Shown: piece by piece, positions 6,613-12,116 of the stretch
How positions within the stretch are numbered: the first letter of the stretch is position 1
Layout of the letters: the number at the start of each line of letters is the position of its first letter
NCBI GenBank assembly: GCA_021793495.1
Contig: JAJYSQ010000008.1
Span: 1 to 12,116, forward strand
Source: Actinomycetes bacterium
GTDB taxonomy: Bacteria > Actinomycetota > Actinomycetes > JAJYSQ01
Direction: 5' to 3'
DNA length: 12,116 nt
Translations under genes and position numbers: made by a program
The notes under the pieces: generated by a model
The model's database searches: none
What the model saw: only the letters and a program-made list of their open reading frames with translations
Told to the model about the DNA's origin: nothing

Positions 6613-8709
6613 GTGAGCACAGCGACCACGGTCCCGGCTGCTGACAGCGCAGCAGGACGGCGACGACGGCTCGGCGAGGTGCTGGTCGCGGCCGGGTTGA
6701 TCACCCATGGCCAGCTCGGCCAAGCGCTGGCCGTCCAAGCCACCAACCCTGGCCAGCGCCGCCGGCTCGGCCAGGTGCTCACCGACCTGGAGATGGTGAC
6801 CGAGGAGCAGGTCTCCCGGGCGTTGGCCGAGGCTCTTGGCCTCGACCTCGTCGACCTGGCCGGTGCCCCCCCCGACCCGGAGACGGTCCGGCGCATCCCA
6901 CGCGCCGTCGCCGACCGGACCCGCAGCGTGCTGCTGGGCATCGATGGCCCGATAGCCACGGTGGCGGCCGCGGACCCGACGAACGTGCTGGCCCTGGATG
7001 ACGTCCGGGCCTACGCCCGAGCCAAGAGCCTGGTCGTGCTGGTCGCCACGGACACCCAGGTGCGCCACGTCCTGGAACGATCCTGGGCCGCGATGCCCGA
7101 CGATGACGAGGTCTCCGACGTGGTGGCCGAGATGGTCGCCGACGATCCCGACGAGGGCCTGGACATCGCTGCCGCTCTGGTCGAGGACGCCCCCACGGTT
7201 CGACTGGTCGACCGGATCCTGGGCGATGCGGTCCGCCTGGGAGCCAGTGACGTGCACCTGGAACCGCAGACCCGGGGTCTGGTCGTACGGTACCGGGTCG
7301 ACGGGATCCTGCGGGAGGCCATGGTCACCCCGCGCAGCACCGCCGCGGCCGTGATCAGCCGGATCAAGATCATGTCGGGTATCGACATCGCCGAGCGCCG
7401 GGTCCCGCAGGACGGCCGTGCTCGGTTGTCGGTGGACGAGTCTCTTGCCGACGTTCGGGTGAGCACCCTGCCTACCCTTCATGGGGAGAAGGTGGTGATC
7501 CGGCTGCTCACCCAGGCAGACCGGGTGCCGTCGCTGGACGAGCTGGGGTTCGATGCCGAGCAGCTGGCCACGATGCGGGACCTGCTGCGCCGACCCCAGG
7601 GCCTGATCCTGCTCACCGGCCCCACCGGCTCCGGCAAGACCAACACGCTGTACGCCTGCATCAAGGAGATCTTGTCGCCGGAGCTCAACATCGTCACCCT
7701 GGAGGACCCGGTCGAGATCGCCTTGCCGGGGATCACCCAGGTCCAGGTGAACGAACGGACCGGGATGACCTTCGGGCGAGGCTTGCGGGCCGTGCTGCGC
7801 CAGGACCCGGACGTGGTCCTGGTCGGCGAGGTCCGCGACACGGAGACCGCCCAGCTGGCGCTCCGAGCGGCCCTGACCGGCCACCTGGTGCTGACCACGC
7901 TGCACACCAATGGTGCCGTGCAGGCGTTGACCAGGCTTGTCGACATGGGAGCCGCACCGTACCTGGTCGCCTCGTCGTTGTCCGCGACCGTGGCCCAGCG
8001 GCTGGTCCGCCGCCCCTGCCTGCGGTGCGCCGAACCGTACGATCCTGACGAGGCCATCCTGGGGCTGCTCGGCCTGCGTCCCGGCTGGATGGTCGGGGCC
8101 CACCCGGTCCGGGGGCGAGGGTGCACCGAGTGCGGCCACACCGGCTACCGGGGTCGCACCGGGGTGTTCGAGGTAGTCCCGGTCACCGCGGGGATCCGAC
8201 ACGCGATGGTGACCGACCCCACCGAGGACTCGCTGACCGCGATCGTCAGGGTCACCGGGGGGACCGGCCTGCGCCAGGCGGCGGTCGCCGCCGCAGCGGC
8301 CGGGACCACCACGTACGAGGAAGCCGTGCGGGTCACCGACGACGAGGCCCCCGTGGGGCCCCGCTGCCCGGTGTGCGGTCAGGGGGTGCAGCTGGACTGG
8401 CGGCACTGTCCTCGGTGCGGGGAACCGGTGGTCGGGGAACCGGTGGTCGGGGAACCGGCCCGTGGCCTCGACGCCCCGGACGAGCCGGGCAGCACCTCGC
8501 ACGACGAGCCTGGTGGGCGAGAGAGCACCCCGCTGGCGGAGATGGCGGTCGCCGCCGAACGCCGGCGCCGCCCCCACGGCCGACGCCGAGCCGACGCCGA
8601 GGCGACGCCGCGGCCGCCAGCAACGGACGTAGCATCGGCTCGTGACCCCGACACCACCGCCCTCCGTCGACCAGGTCCGGCTCGCGCTGGCCGACGTCCA
8701 GGACCCTGA
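6613..8709 (+). CDS. GspE/PulE/PilB-like secretion ATPase with C-terminal zinc ribbon
   Basis: The protein has 698 residues. Residues 19-85 form a GspE N-terminal (MshEN-like) region with two RLG repeats, 19-42 and 51-74. The catalytic core has Walker A GPTGSGKT (336-343, Lys342), the Asp box 'VTLEDPVE', Walker B 'VVLVGEVRD' with Glu406, and the His box 'HLVLTTLHTN'. The tetracysteine zinc site is Cys469/472 and Cys504/507. Such hexameric ATPases power type IV pilus or type II secretion assembly at the inner membrane. Unusually, a second zinc ribbon follows (Cys585/588, Cys599/602), then a GEPVV repeat and an acidic-to-basic disordered tail of roughly 90 residues. No pilin, PilC/GspF, prepilin peptidase or PilT gene is in the window. 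The GTG at 6613 is forced: the frame has a stop at 6595 and no other start before the domain. It has no evident ribosome site. Its end overlaps mrp by 68 bp. Confidence 0.92.
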   Translation: MSTATTVPAADSAAGRRRRLGEVLVAAGLITHGQLGQALAVQATNPGQRRRLGQVLTDLEMVTEEQVSRALAEALGLDLVDLAGAPPDPETVRRIPRAVADRTRSVLLGIDGPIATVAAADPTNVLALDDVRAYARAKSLVVLVATDTQVRHVLERSWAAMPDDDEVSDVVAEMVADDPDEGLDIAAALVEDAPTVRLVDRILGDAVRLGASDVHLEPQTRGLVVRYRVDGILREAMVTPRSTAAAVISRIKIMSGIDIAERRVPQDGRARLSVDESLADVRVSTLPTLHGEKVVIRLLTQADRVPSLDELGFDAEQLATMRDLLRRPQGLILLTGPTGSGKTNTLYACIKEILSPELNIVTLEDPVEIALPGITQVQVNERTGMTFGRGLRAVLRQDPDVVLVGEVRDTETAQLALRAALTGHLVLTTLHTNGAVQALTRLVDMGAAPYLVASSLSATVAQRLVRRPCLRCAEPYDPDEAILGLLGLRPGWMVGAHPVRGRGCTECGHTGYRGRTGVFEVVPVTAGIRHAMVTDPTEDSLTAIVRVTGGTGLRQAAVAAAAAGTTTYEEAVRVTDDEAPVGPRCPVCGQGVQLDWRHCPRCGEPVVGEPVVGEPARGLDAPDEPGSTSHDEPGGRESTPLAEMAVAAERRRRPHGRRRADAEATPRPPATDVASARDPDTTALRRPGPARAGRRPGP
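8418..8458 (+). repeat. 15-bp tandem repeat inside the ATPase gene
   Basis: About 2.7 exact copies of a 15-bp unit (CGGGGAACCGGTGGT C-phase) encode GEPVV GEPVV GEP, directly after the C-terminal zinc ribbon. Because the unit is a multiple of three, changes in copy number would lengthen or shorten the linker without breaking the frame. Confidence 0.8.
8581..8613 (+). repeat. 11-bp imperfect tandem repeat in the ATPase tail
   Basis: Three copies of an 11-bp unit beginning CGACGCCG sit head to tail, with one or two changes in the last bases. The period is not a multiple of three, so a copy change here would shift the frame of the C-terminal tail just before the mrp start. The low-complexity GC-rich sequence makes its significance uncertain. 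Confidence 0.45.
8630..8635 (+). promoter_or_regulatory. Candidate -10 box for leaderless mrp transcript
   Basis: TAGCAT matches TANNNT and is followed by exactly six bases and then the mrp GTG at 8642. That is the spacing expected when transcription starts at the first base of the start codon. It lies inside the 3' end of the ATPase gene. No Shine-Dalgarno sequence precedes the GTG and no clear -35 element is seen. Confidence 0.5.
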
Positions 8710-9787
8710 GATCCATCGGCCGATCACCGAGCTCGGCATGGTCAAGTCGGTGGAGGTCTCCGCATCCGGCGAGGTCGACGTGGCGGTGTACCTGACGGTG
8801 GCCGGCTGCCCCTTGCGCGAGACGATCACCCGTGAGGTCACCGCCGCAGTCTCCGCCCTGCCGGGGGTGAACGCGGTCAAGGTCGACCTGGACGTGATGA
8901 GCGACGAGCAACGGCACGCGCTGCGTACCCAGCTCCGGGGCGGGCAGGAAGAGCCCGAGATCCCGTTCGCGCGCCCCGGTTCGACCACCCGGGTGTTCGC
9001 GGTCGCCTCCGGCAAGGGCGGAGTGGGCAAGTCCTCGACCACGGTCAACCTGGCCGCGGCCATGGCCGCCCGGGGGCTGTCGGTCGGGCTGATCGACGCC
9101 GACATCTACGGGCACTCGGTGCCCCGGATGCTCGGCGTGACCGGGCACCCCACCAAGGTCGATGACATGATCATGCCTCCGACCGCTCACGGGGTGAAGG
9201 TGATCTCGGTCGGGATGTTCACCGGGGGAAACGCTCCGGTCGTGTGGCGCGGCCCGATGCTGCACCGTGCCCTGCAACAGTTCCTGGCCGACGTGTTCTG
9301 GGGTGACCTGGACATCCTCCTGCTGGACCTGCCGCCCGGCACCGGTGACATCGCGATCTCCGTGGCCCAGCTGCTGCCCAGCGCCGAGCTGCTGATCGTG
9401 ACCACTCCTCAGCTGGCTGCCTCTGAGGTCGCCGAGCGTGCCGGGGCGATCGCCTCCCAGACCCACCAGCACGTCACCGGGATCATCGAGAACATGTCCT
9501 GGCTACCCTGCCCACACTGCGGCGAGCGCATCGACGTGTTCGGCACGGGAGGCGGTCAGGCGGTGGCCGACGCCCTCGGCCGCATCCTGGGAGCGCACGT
9601 ACCGCTGCTCGCCAGCATCCCGATGGACGTGCGGCTGCGGGAGGGCGGGGATGCCGGGGTGCCGCTCGTGGTGAGCCAGCCGGCCTCACCGGCCGCCGTG
9701 GTCCTTGACGAACTGGCCGGCAGCCTGGCCCGCCGACGCTCCAGCCTGGTCGGACGACCGCTGAACCTGACCCCGGTGGCGCACTGA
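8642..9787 (+). CDS. mrp: Mrp/ApbC family Fe-S cluster carrier ATPase
   Basis: The protein has 381 residues. It has an N-terminal MIP18/DUF59 domain (about 5-85: 'LADVQDPEIHRPITELGMV', 'VAGCPLRETI') and a P-loop domain of the Mrp/NBP35 class. That domain has the deviant Walker A 'GKGGVGKS' (124-131, Lys125 and Lys130), 'IDADIYGHSVPRMLG', and 'LLLDLPPGTGD'. The CxxC of the family is present at Cys290/Cys293 ('PCPHCG') and would bind a bridging Fe-S cluster between two subunits. The protein would act in the cytoplasm, handing Fe-S clusters to apo-enzymes. The length is normal. The GTG at 8642 begins the DUF59 domain directly and appears leaderless. The gene overlaps the ATPase gene by 68 bp and converges on tatB; M. 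tuberculosis also has mrp (Rv1229c) near tatB. Confidence 0.95.
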   Translation: MTPTPPPSVDQVRLALADVQDPEIHRPITELGMVKSVEVSASGEVDVAVYLTVAGCPLRETITREVTAAVSALPGVNAVKVDLDVMSDEQRHALRTQLRGGQEEPEIPFARPGSTTRVFAVASGKGGVGKSSTTVNLAAAMAARGLSVGLIDADIYGHSVPRMLGVTGHPTKVDDMIMPPTAHGVKVISVGMFTGGNAPVVWRGPMLHRALQQFLADVFWGDLDILLLDLPPGTGDIAISVAQLLPSAELLIVTTPQLAASEVAERAGAIASQTHQHVTGIIENMSWLPCPHCGERIDVFGTGGGQAVADALGRILGAHVPLLASIPMDVRLREGGDAGVPLVVSQPASPAAVVLDELAGSLARRRSSLVGRPLNLTPVAH

Positions 9788-9822
9788 GCGCAGACAGAAC
9801 CGGCTCGTCCCCGCTGGCTCAG

Positions 9823-9836
9823 GCCACTCAGGTGGC
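9823..9836. terminator. Small hairpin between mrp and tatB
   Basis: GCCAC and GTGGC form a 5-bp stem with a four-base loop, overlapping the tatB stop codon in the 40-bp convergent gap. The stem is short and there is no T-run, so a terminator role is only possible. Confidence 0.25.
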
Positions 9837-10175
9837 GTCCGGGTCGTAGGGCGGACGCTCTCCACCGGACACCGGCGGCCGCGCCGGGCGAGGCGACACC
9901 GAGCGGGACGGGGCCGGCGGACGGGGGGTGTCGTCCAACAGCGTCCGGGTCACCAACGTGCGCGGGTTCAGATCACGCAGGCTGTGCAGGTCCAGGTCCT
10001 TGAACTCCTCACCCAGGTGCCCCGAGAGCTCAGAGCGGGCCTGGGCCGCCATGAGCTTCACCTGCCGCACGACGCGTGCGGCCTCCCGGGCGAACTTGGG
10101 CAGCCGCTCGGGGCCGAAGAGGAACAACGCGATGACGAGCAGGAACAGGACCTCGCCACCATTGATGTCCAGCAC
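9828..10175 (-). CDS. tatB: Sec-independent (Tat) translocase protein TatB
   Basis: The protein has 115 residues. One N-terminal membrane helix (about 8-20, 'VLFLLVIALFLF') is followed by the hinge 'GPERLP' (21-26), which is the TatA/TatB signature. Next come an amphipathic helix ('KFAREAARVVRQVKLMAAQA') and a polar, proline-rich C-terminal tail. TatB joins TatC in the receptor complex for folded proteins with twin-arginine signals. The Glu near the start of the membrane helix and the position next to sigE/rseA, as in mycobacteria (tatB = Rv1224), favour TatB over TatA. The start is the GTG at 10175: GGGAG is five bases upstream, and the open frame before it (to 10448) has no family similarity. 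The 103 bp up to the anti-sigma gene hold no ORF that I can support. Confidence 0.92.
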   Translation of the reverse strand: MLDINGGEVLFLLVIALFLFGPERLPKFAREAARVVRQVKLMAAQARSELSGHLGEEFKDLDLHSLRDLNPRTLVTRTLLDDTPRPPAPSRSVSPRPARPPVSGGERPPYDPDAT

Positions 10176-10180
10176 GCGCG

Positions 10181-10185
10181 CTCCC
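10181..10185 (-). promoter_or_regulatory. Ribosome binding site of tatB
   Basis: GGGAG on the minus strand, five bases before the GTG at 10175. This excludes the longer frame that begins at 10448. Confidence 0.7.
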
Positions 10186-10235
10186 GCACCGACGAGGACT
10201 TCGTCTGGGAGCAGGTCTGCCGCCAGACGAGCCCC

Positions 10236-10241
10236 AGCGTA
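10236..10241 (-). promoter_or_regulatory. Possible -10 box for tatB
   Basis: TACGCT on the minus strand matches TANNNT and would give a leader of about 54 bases. It is in the 103-bp gap between rseA and tatB. The -35 element is not recognisable, so read-through from sigE-rseA is an equally good explanation for tatB expression. Confidence 0.25.
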
Positions 10242-10278
10242 CGCCGCCGGGGAGCCGAGGCAGCTAGGTCTGTCGAGG

Positions 10279-11085
10279 TCAGGGCTGCGTCGATGTGGGA
10301 CGGGCGGCGCCCCCCGACGAGGTGCGACCCGGGGTGACCACCGGGCTGGCGGTGGGGCCGGAGGTCGGGCTGGCGGTGGGGCTGACCGGCGGCACTGTGG
10401 GTAGCGGGTCCCCGATGCGGCTCGTCGACAGCGCGACATCGGCAACATAGACCTGGTGGAACTCCCCGGACACCGGCGCGGCCACGACGGCTCCGAACCC
10501 CGACAACCCGGTGCCCGCCGTCAACGACGCGACCAGCGACGCCTCGCCGGAACGACCAGGCGTCGAGCCGGTCGGGGTGGCACGAACCGCGGGAGCCGAC
10601 GGCGACCCGATCCCGGCGGCCGCCGGGACGATCGGCAACGGAGACTGGGCCGAGCGCCCCCCCAGGAAGAAGGCACTGGCCACACCGAGAGCGAGCATCG
10701 ACACGGCCCCCGCAGCCAGGCTGCCGGAGCGGGCCGGACCGGTGCCACGCGTCCGTGCTGAGGAGGTCCGGCGTCCGTACCGGCGCGGCCGGGTCCGGTC
10801 GCCCAGGTGTGCGAACCCTCGCAGCCGGGTCCGGCGCCGGCCCACAACGCGCACCGACATCGTGGCCACCGGGATCTCGCGCAGTCGACGCACCAGGTCC
10901 GCGGGCACACCGGCATCACCCATCGTCCGCAGACGAGCGACGACCGCACGCTCGGTGTCCACCTCGTGGCGGCAGCCCGGACACCCCGCTAGGTGCGCCA
11001 GGGCAAGATCACGGGTCTCGTGACCCAGCTCGCCGTCGACCAAGGCGCTGACGAGCGGACCCGGCAGGTGGCCGAACGAGGTCAT
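10279..11085 (-). CDS. rseA: Membrane anti-sigma factor for the adjacent SigE (ZAS family)
   Basis: The protein has 268 residues. The cytoplasmic N-terminus carries a zinc anti-sigma motif HxxxCxxC, His31/Cys35/Cys38 in 'HLAGCPGC', which binds and masks the ECF sigma factor. A basic Arg-rich stretch (about 78-118) precedes a single membrane helix (about 121-143). An external, low-complexity Pro/Ser/Thr/Ala-rich region follows to the end. Its ATG overlaps the sigE stop by four bases (ATGA), the classic coupled sigma/anti-sigma arrangement. M. tuberculosis RseA (Rv1222) has the same position, but I recall it as much shorter and soluble, so this membrane form with a long outer tail is a variant. 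Release of sigma could come from proteolysis or zinc-site oxidation; the sequence does not decide which. Confidence 0.88.
   Translation of the reverse strand: MTSFGHLPGPLVSALVDGELGHETRDLALAHLAGCPGCRHEVDTERAVVARLRTMGDAGVPADLVRRLREIPVATMSVRVVGRRRTRLRGFAHLGDRTRPRRYGRRTSSARTRGTGPARSGSLAAGAVSMLALGVASAFFLGGRSAQSPLPIVPAAAGIGSPSAPAVRATPTGSTPGRSGEASLVASLTAGTGLSGFGAVVAAPVSGEFHQVYVADVALSTSRIGDPLPTVPPVSPTASPTSGPTASPVVTPGRTSSGGAARPTSTQP
10342..10382 (-). repeat. Direct repeat in the anti-sigma tail
   Basis: A 17-bp sequence occurs twice with a 24-bp period (10342-10358 and 10366-10382). On the minus strand it encodes the repeated SPTASP-like segment of the external Pro/Ser/Thr tail. The period is a multiple of three, so a copy change keeps the frame. 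Confidence 0.7.
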
Positions 11086-11693
11086 CGAAGCTCGCCCCCG
11101 CCCTCCGCAACGATCTGGAGCACCTGCTCGTCGAGCCGGCTCGGTCGGGGAGCCCGGTGAGCCAGGGCACTGCGCAGCGCCGACCTGCCCCGGTGGATCC
11201 GGCTACGGACCGTCCCCAGCTTCACCCCCATGGTCAGCGCGATCTCCTCGTACGACAGCCCTTCGATGTCGCACAGCACCACGGCCGTGCGGAACTCCGG
11301 GCTGAGCCCCTCCAGAGCGGCCTGGACGTCGGGGTCGAAGTGCGTCTGGTCGTATGCCTGGGCGGGTGTTGGTTCACGCCCGGCCAGCCGGTCCGGGGCG
11401 TCGTCACCGAGGGGTTCGAACCGAATCCGTGCCCGACGGCGGACCTGGTCGAGGAAGAGGTTCGTCGTGATCCGGTGCAGCCAGCCCTCGAACGTCCCCG
11501 GGGTGTAGCTGGACAGGGAGCGAAAGACCCGGACGAAGACCTCCTGGGTCAGGTCCTCGGCATCGTGCTGGTTCCCCGTGAGCCGGTACGCCAACCGGTA
11601 GACCCGTCCCGCGTGGGTGCGCACCACCTCATCCCAGGTCGGAGGGATCCACTCGGAAACCGGGTCGACCGACGAACCAGCGTCCACTGCCAC
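11082..11693 (-). CDS. sigE: ECF RNA polymerase sigma factor, SigE type
   Basis: The protein has 203 residues from the preferred GTG. Sigma region 2 spans about 22-90 ('[28 protein letters not shown]', '[20 protein letters not shown]'). Region 4 spans about 123-177 ('[23 protein letters not shown]', then the helix-turn-helix '[19 protein letters not shown]'). It directs polymerase to envelope-stress promoters and is controlled by the anti-sigma factor encoded just downstream. Start: the GTG at 11693 has GGAGG seven bases upstream. The ATG at 11795 adds 34 low-complexity residues with only a poorly spaced GGGAAG. Both may be used, since M. tuberculosis SigE is known to be translated from several starts. 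A SigE-type promoter lies upstream at 11914-11939. Confidence 0.9.
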   Translation of the reverse strand: MAVDAGSSVDPVSEWIPPTWDEVVRTHAGRVYRLAYRLTGNQHDAEDLTQEVFVRVFRSLSSYTPGTFEGWLHRITTNLFLDQVRRRARIRFEPLGDDAPDRLAGREPTPAQAYDQTHFDPDVQAALEGLSPEFRTAVVLCDIEGLSYEEIALTMGVKLGTVRSRIHRGRSALRSALAHRAPRPSRLDEQVLQIVAEGGGELR

Positions 11694-11700
11694 GACGACA

Positions 11701-11705
11701 CCTCC
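11701..11705 (-). promoter_or_regulatory. Ribosome binding site for the short SigE form
   Basis: GGAGG on the minus strand, seven bases before the GTG at 11693. It lies inside the longer open frame that begins at the ATG at 11795, so it supports an internal, probably main, start for sigE. Confidence 0.65.
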
Positions 11706-11913
11706 ACGGACGTGCTCCCGCCGGGGGGCCGGCCCGGGCCGGGCCATGCTCACCCGCCCAGCGGTGGGCACATCACATACCGAAGCGGTCGTCATTCTTC
11801 CCTATGCCTGACTTCCGAGACGAACCGCGGCCCTCGCGCGGTGCCCCAGGTCATCTCCGGGCCCGTGTTCAGCGGGTCTCGCTGATCCGTTGCCGGCCCT
11901 GGGTCACCGCGAC

Positions 11914-11939
11914 AACGACGGGACGCCGAGGGACGTTCC
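11914..11939 (-). promoter_or_regulatory. SigE-class (ECF) promoter upstream of sigE
   Basis: On the minus strand GGAAC (11939-11935) is followed by 17 bases and CGTT (11917-11914). This fits the known SigE-type pattern of GGAAC in the -35 and (C)GTT in the -10. Transcription would start near 11907, about 110 bases before the long and 210 before the short sigE start. It predicts positive autoregulation of sigE-rseA. Confidence 0.6.
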
Positions 11940-11964
11940 GAGACCCGGGCGGGCCCGACGCCGG

Positions 11965-11970
11965 TAGGGT
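11965..11970 (+). promoter_or_regulatory. Candidate -10 box for the O-methyltransferase gene
   Basis: TAGGGT matches TANNNT, about 50 bases before the ATG at 12024, in the 228-bp divergent region (11796-12023). No -35 element can be assigned. The remainder of this region holds the SigE-type promoter and no supportable ORF. Confidence 0.35.
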
Positions 11971-12023
11971 GTCCCCACCCCAGCACACCATCCCGTCGAC
12001 ACGGGAGGGAGACAGGTCCCCGG

Positions 12024-12116
12024 ATGACCAGCACCGACGGTCGCCCCTCGGCCGGCGTGGCCTACGCCGACACCTTTCTGGCCGAGAGTCCGGTCATCAC
12101 CGCAGCCCGGGGGCGA
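12024..12116 (+). CDS. O-methyltransferase, N-terminal fragment (runs off the window)
   Basis: Only 31 codons are present, reading MTSTDGRPSAGVAYADTFLA and continuing to the window end without a stop. The phrase 'YADTFLAESPVITAARGR' resembles the N-terminal helix of the SAM-dependent O-methyltransferases encoded divergently from sigE in actinobacteria (Rv1220c in M. tuberculosis). The catalytic SAM-binding motifs lie beyond the window, so the call rests on this short match and on position. A short AGG sits seven bases before the ATG, with a stronger GGAGG further up at 12004-12008. Confidence 0.6.
   Translation, partial: MTSTDGRPSAGVAYADTFLAESPVITAARGR

Noticed and set aside
6511..9105. An 864-codon minus-strand open frame opposite the ATPase and mrp
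   Set aside because: It is antisense to two well-supported genes, and its composition shows no domain. Long antisense frames are expected at this G+C content.
10176..10448. Minus-strand extension of tatB by about 90 residues
   Set aside because: It is low in complexity, overlaps the anti-sigma gene and precedes a GTG with an ideal ribosome site. TatB proteins begin with the membrane helix.

Overview
The window is GC-rich chromosomal DNA, about 70% G+C by eye, from an actinobacterium. Three things support this: the codon use, the frequent GTG starts and TANNNT-type -10 boxes, and the gene neighbourhood. An O-methyltransferase start, sigE, an anti-sigma gene, tatB and mrp lie together as in the Rv1220c-Rv1229c region of Mycobacterium tuberculosis. 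A YflT-like stress membrane protein, comparable to Rv1234, lies further along. The gene content is otherwise ordinary for a free-living member of the phylum; genus and family cannot be fixed from this window. I found no rRNA, tRNA, CRISPR array, transposase, phage gene or attachment site.

Layout. Positions 1-1048 hold a small PH-like membrane protein (+) converging on a YflT-type stress protein (-). Positions 1277-2137 encode an extended SDR/epimerase (+), which converges across a clean hairpin terminator on a minus-strand block. In transcription order that block is an EamA-type exporter (4987-4049), then an HpcH/HpaI CoA-ester lyase (3982-3017), which is translationally coupled to a FabG-like SDR (3017-2172). 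A conserved-type hypothetical gene (5054-5533, +) is divergent from the exporter, and a nested palindrome lies across its start. It converges on a PhzF-family gene (6496-5564, -).

The centre (6613-9787, +) holds an unusual GspE/PilB-like secretion ATPase. It has an N-terminal MshEN-like region, a complete ATPase core with its tetracysteine site, an added C-terminal zinc ribbon and a disordered basic tail. Its 3' end overlaps the start of mrp, an Fe-S cluster carrier ATPase, by 68 bp. No other pilus or type II secretion gene is visible.

The right end is an envelope-stress block on the minus strand: an ECF sigma factor of the SigE type, its membrane anti-sigma factor (ATGA overlap) and tatB. 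A GGAAC-N17-CGTT motif upstream of sigE matches a SigE-class promoter and suggests autoregulation. The htrA protease gene that lies between rseA and tatB in mycobacteria is absent here. A divergent O-methyltransferase gene begins at 12024 and runs off the window.

The most unusual item is the orphan ATPase with its extra zinc ribbon. Everything else fits known families, and I see no clear defence island or new multi-gene system.
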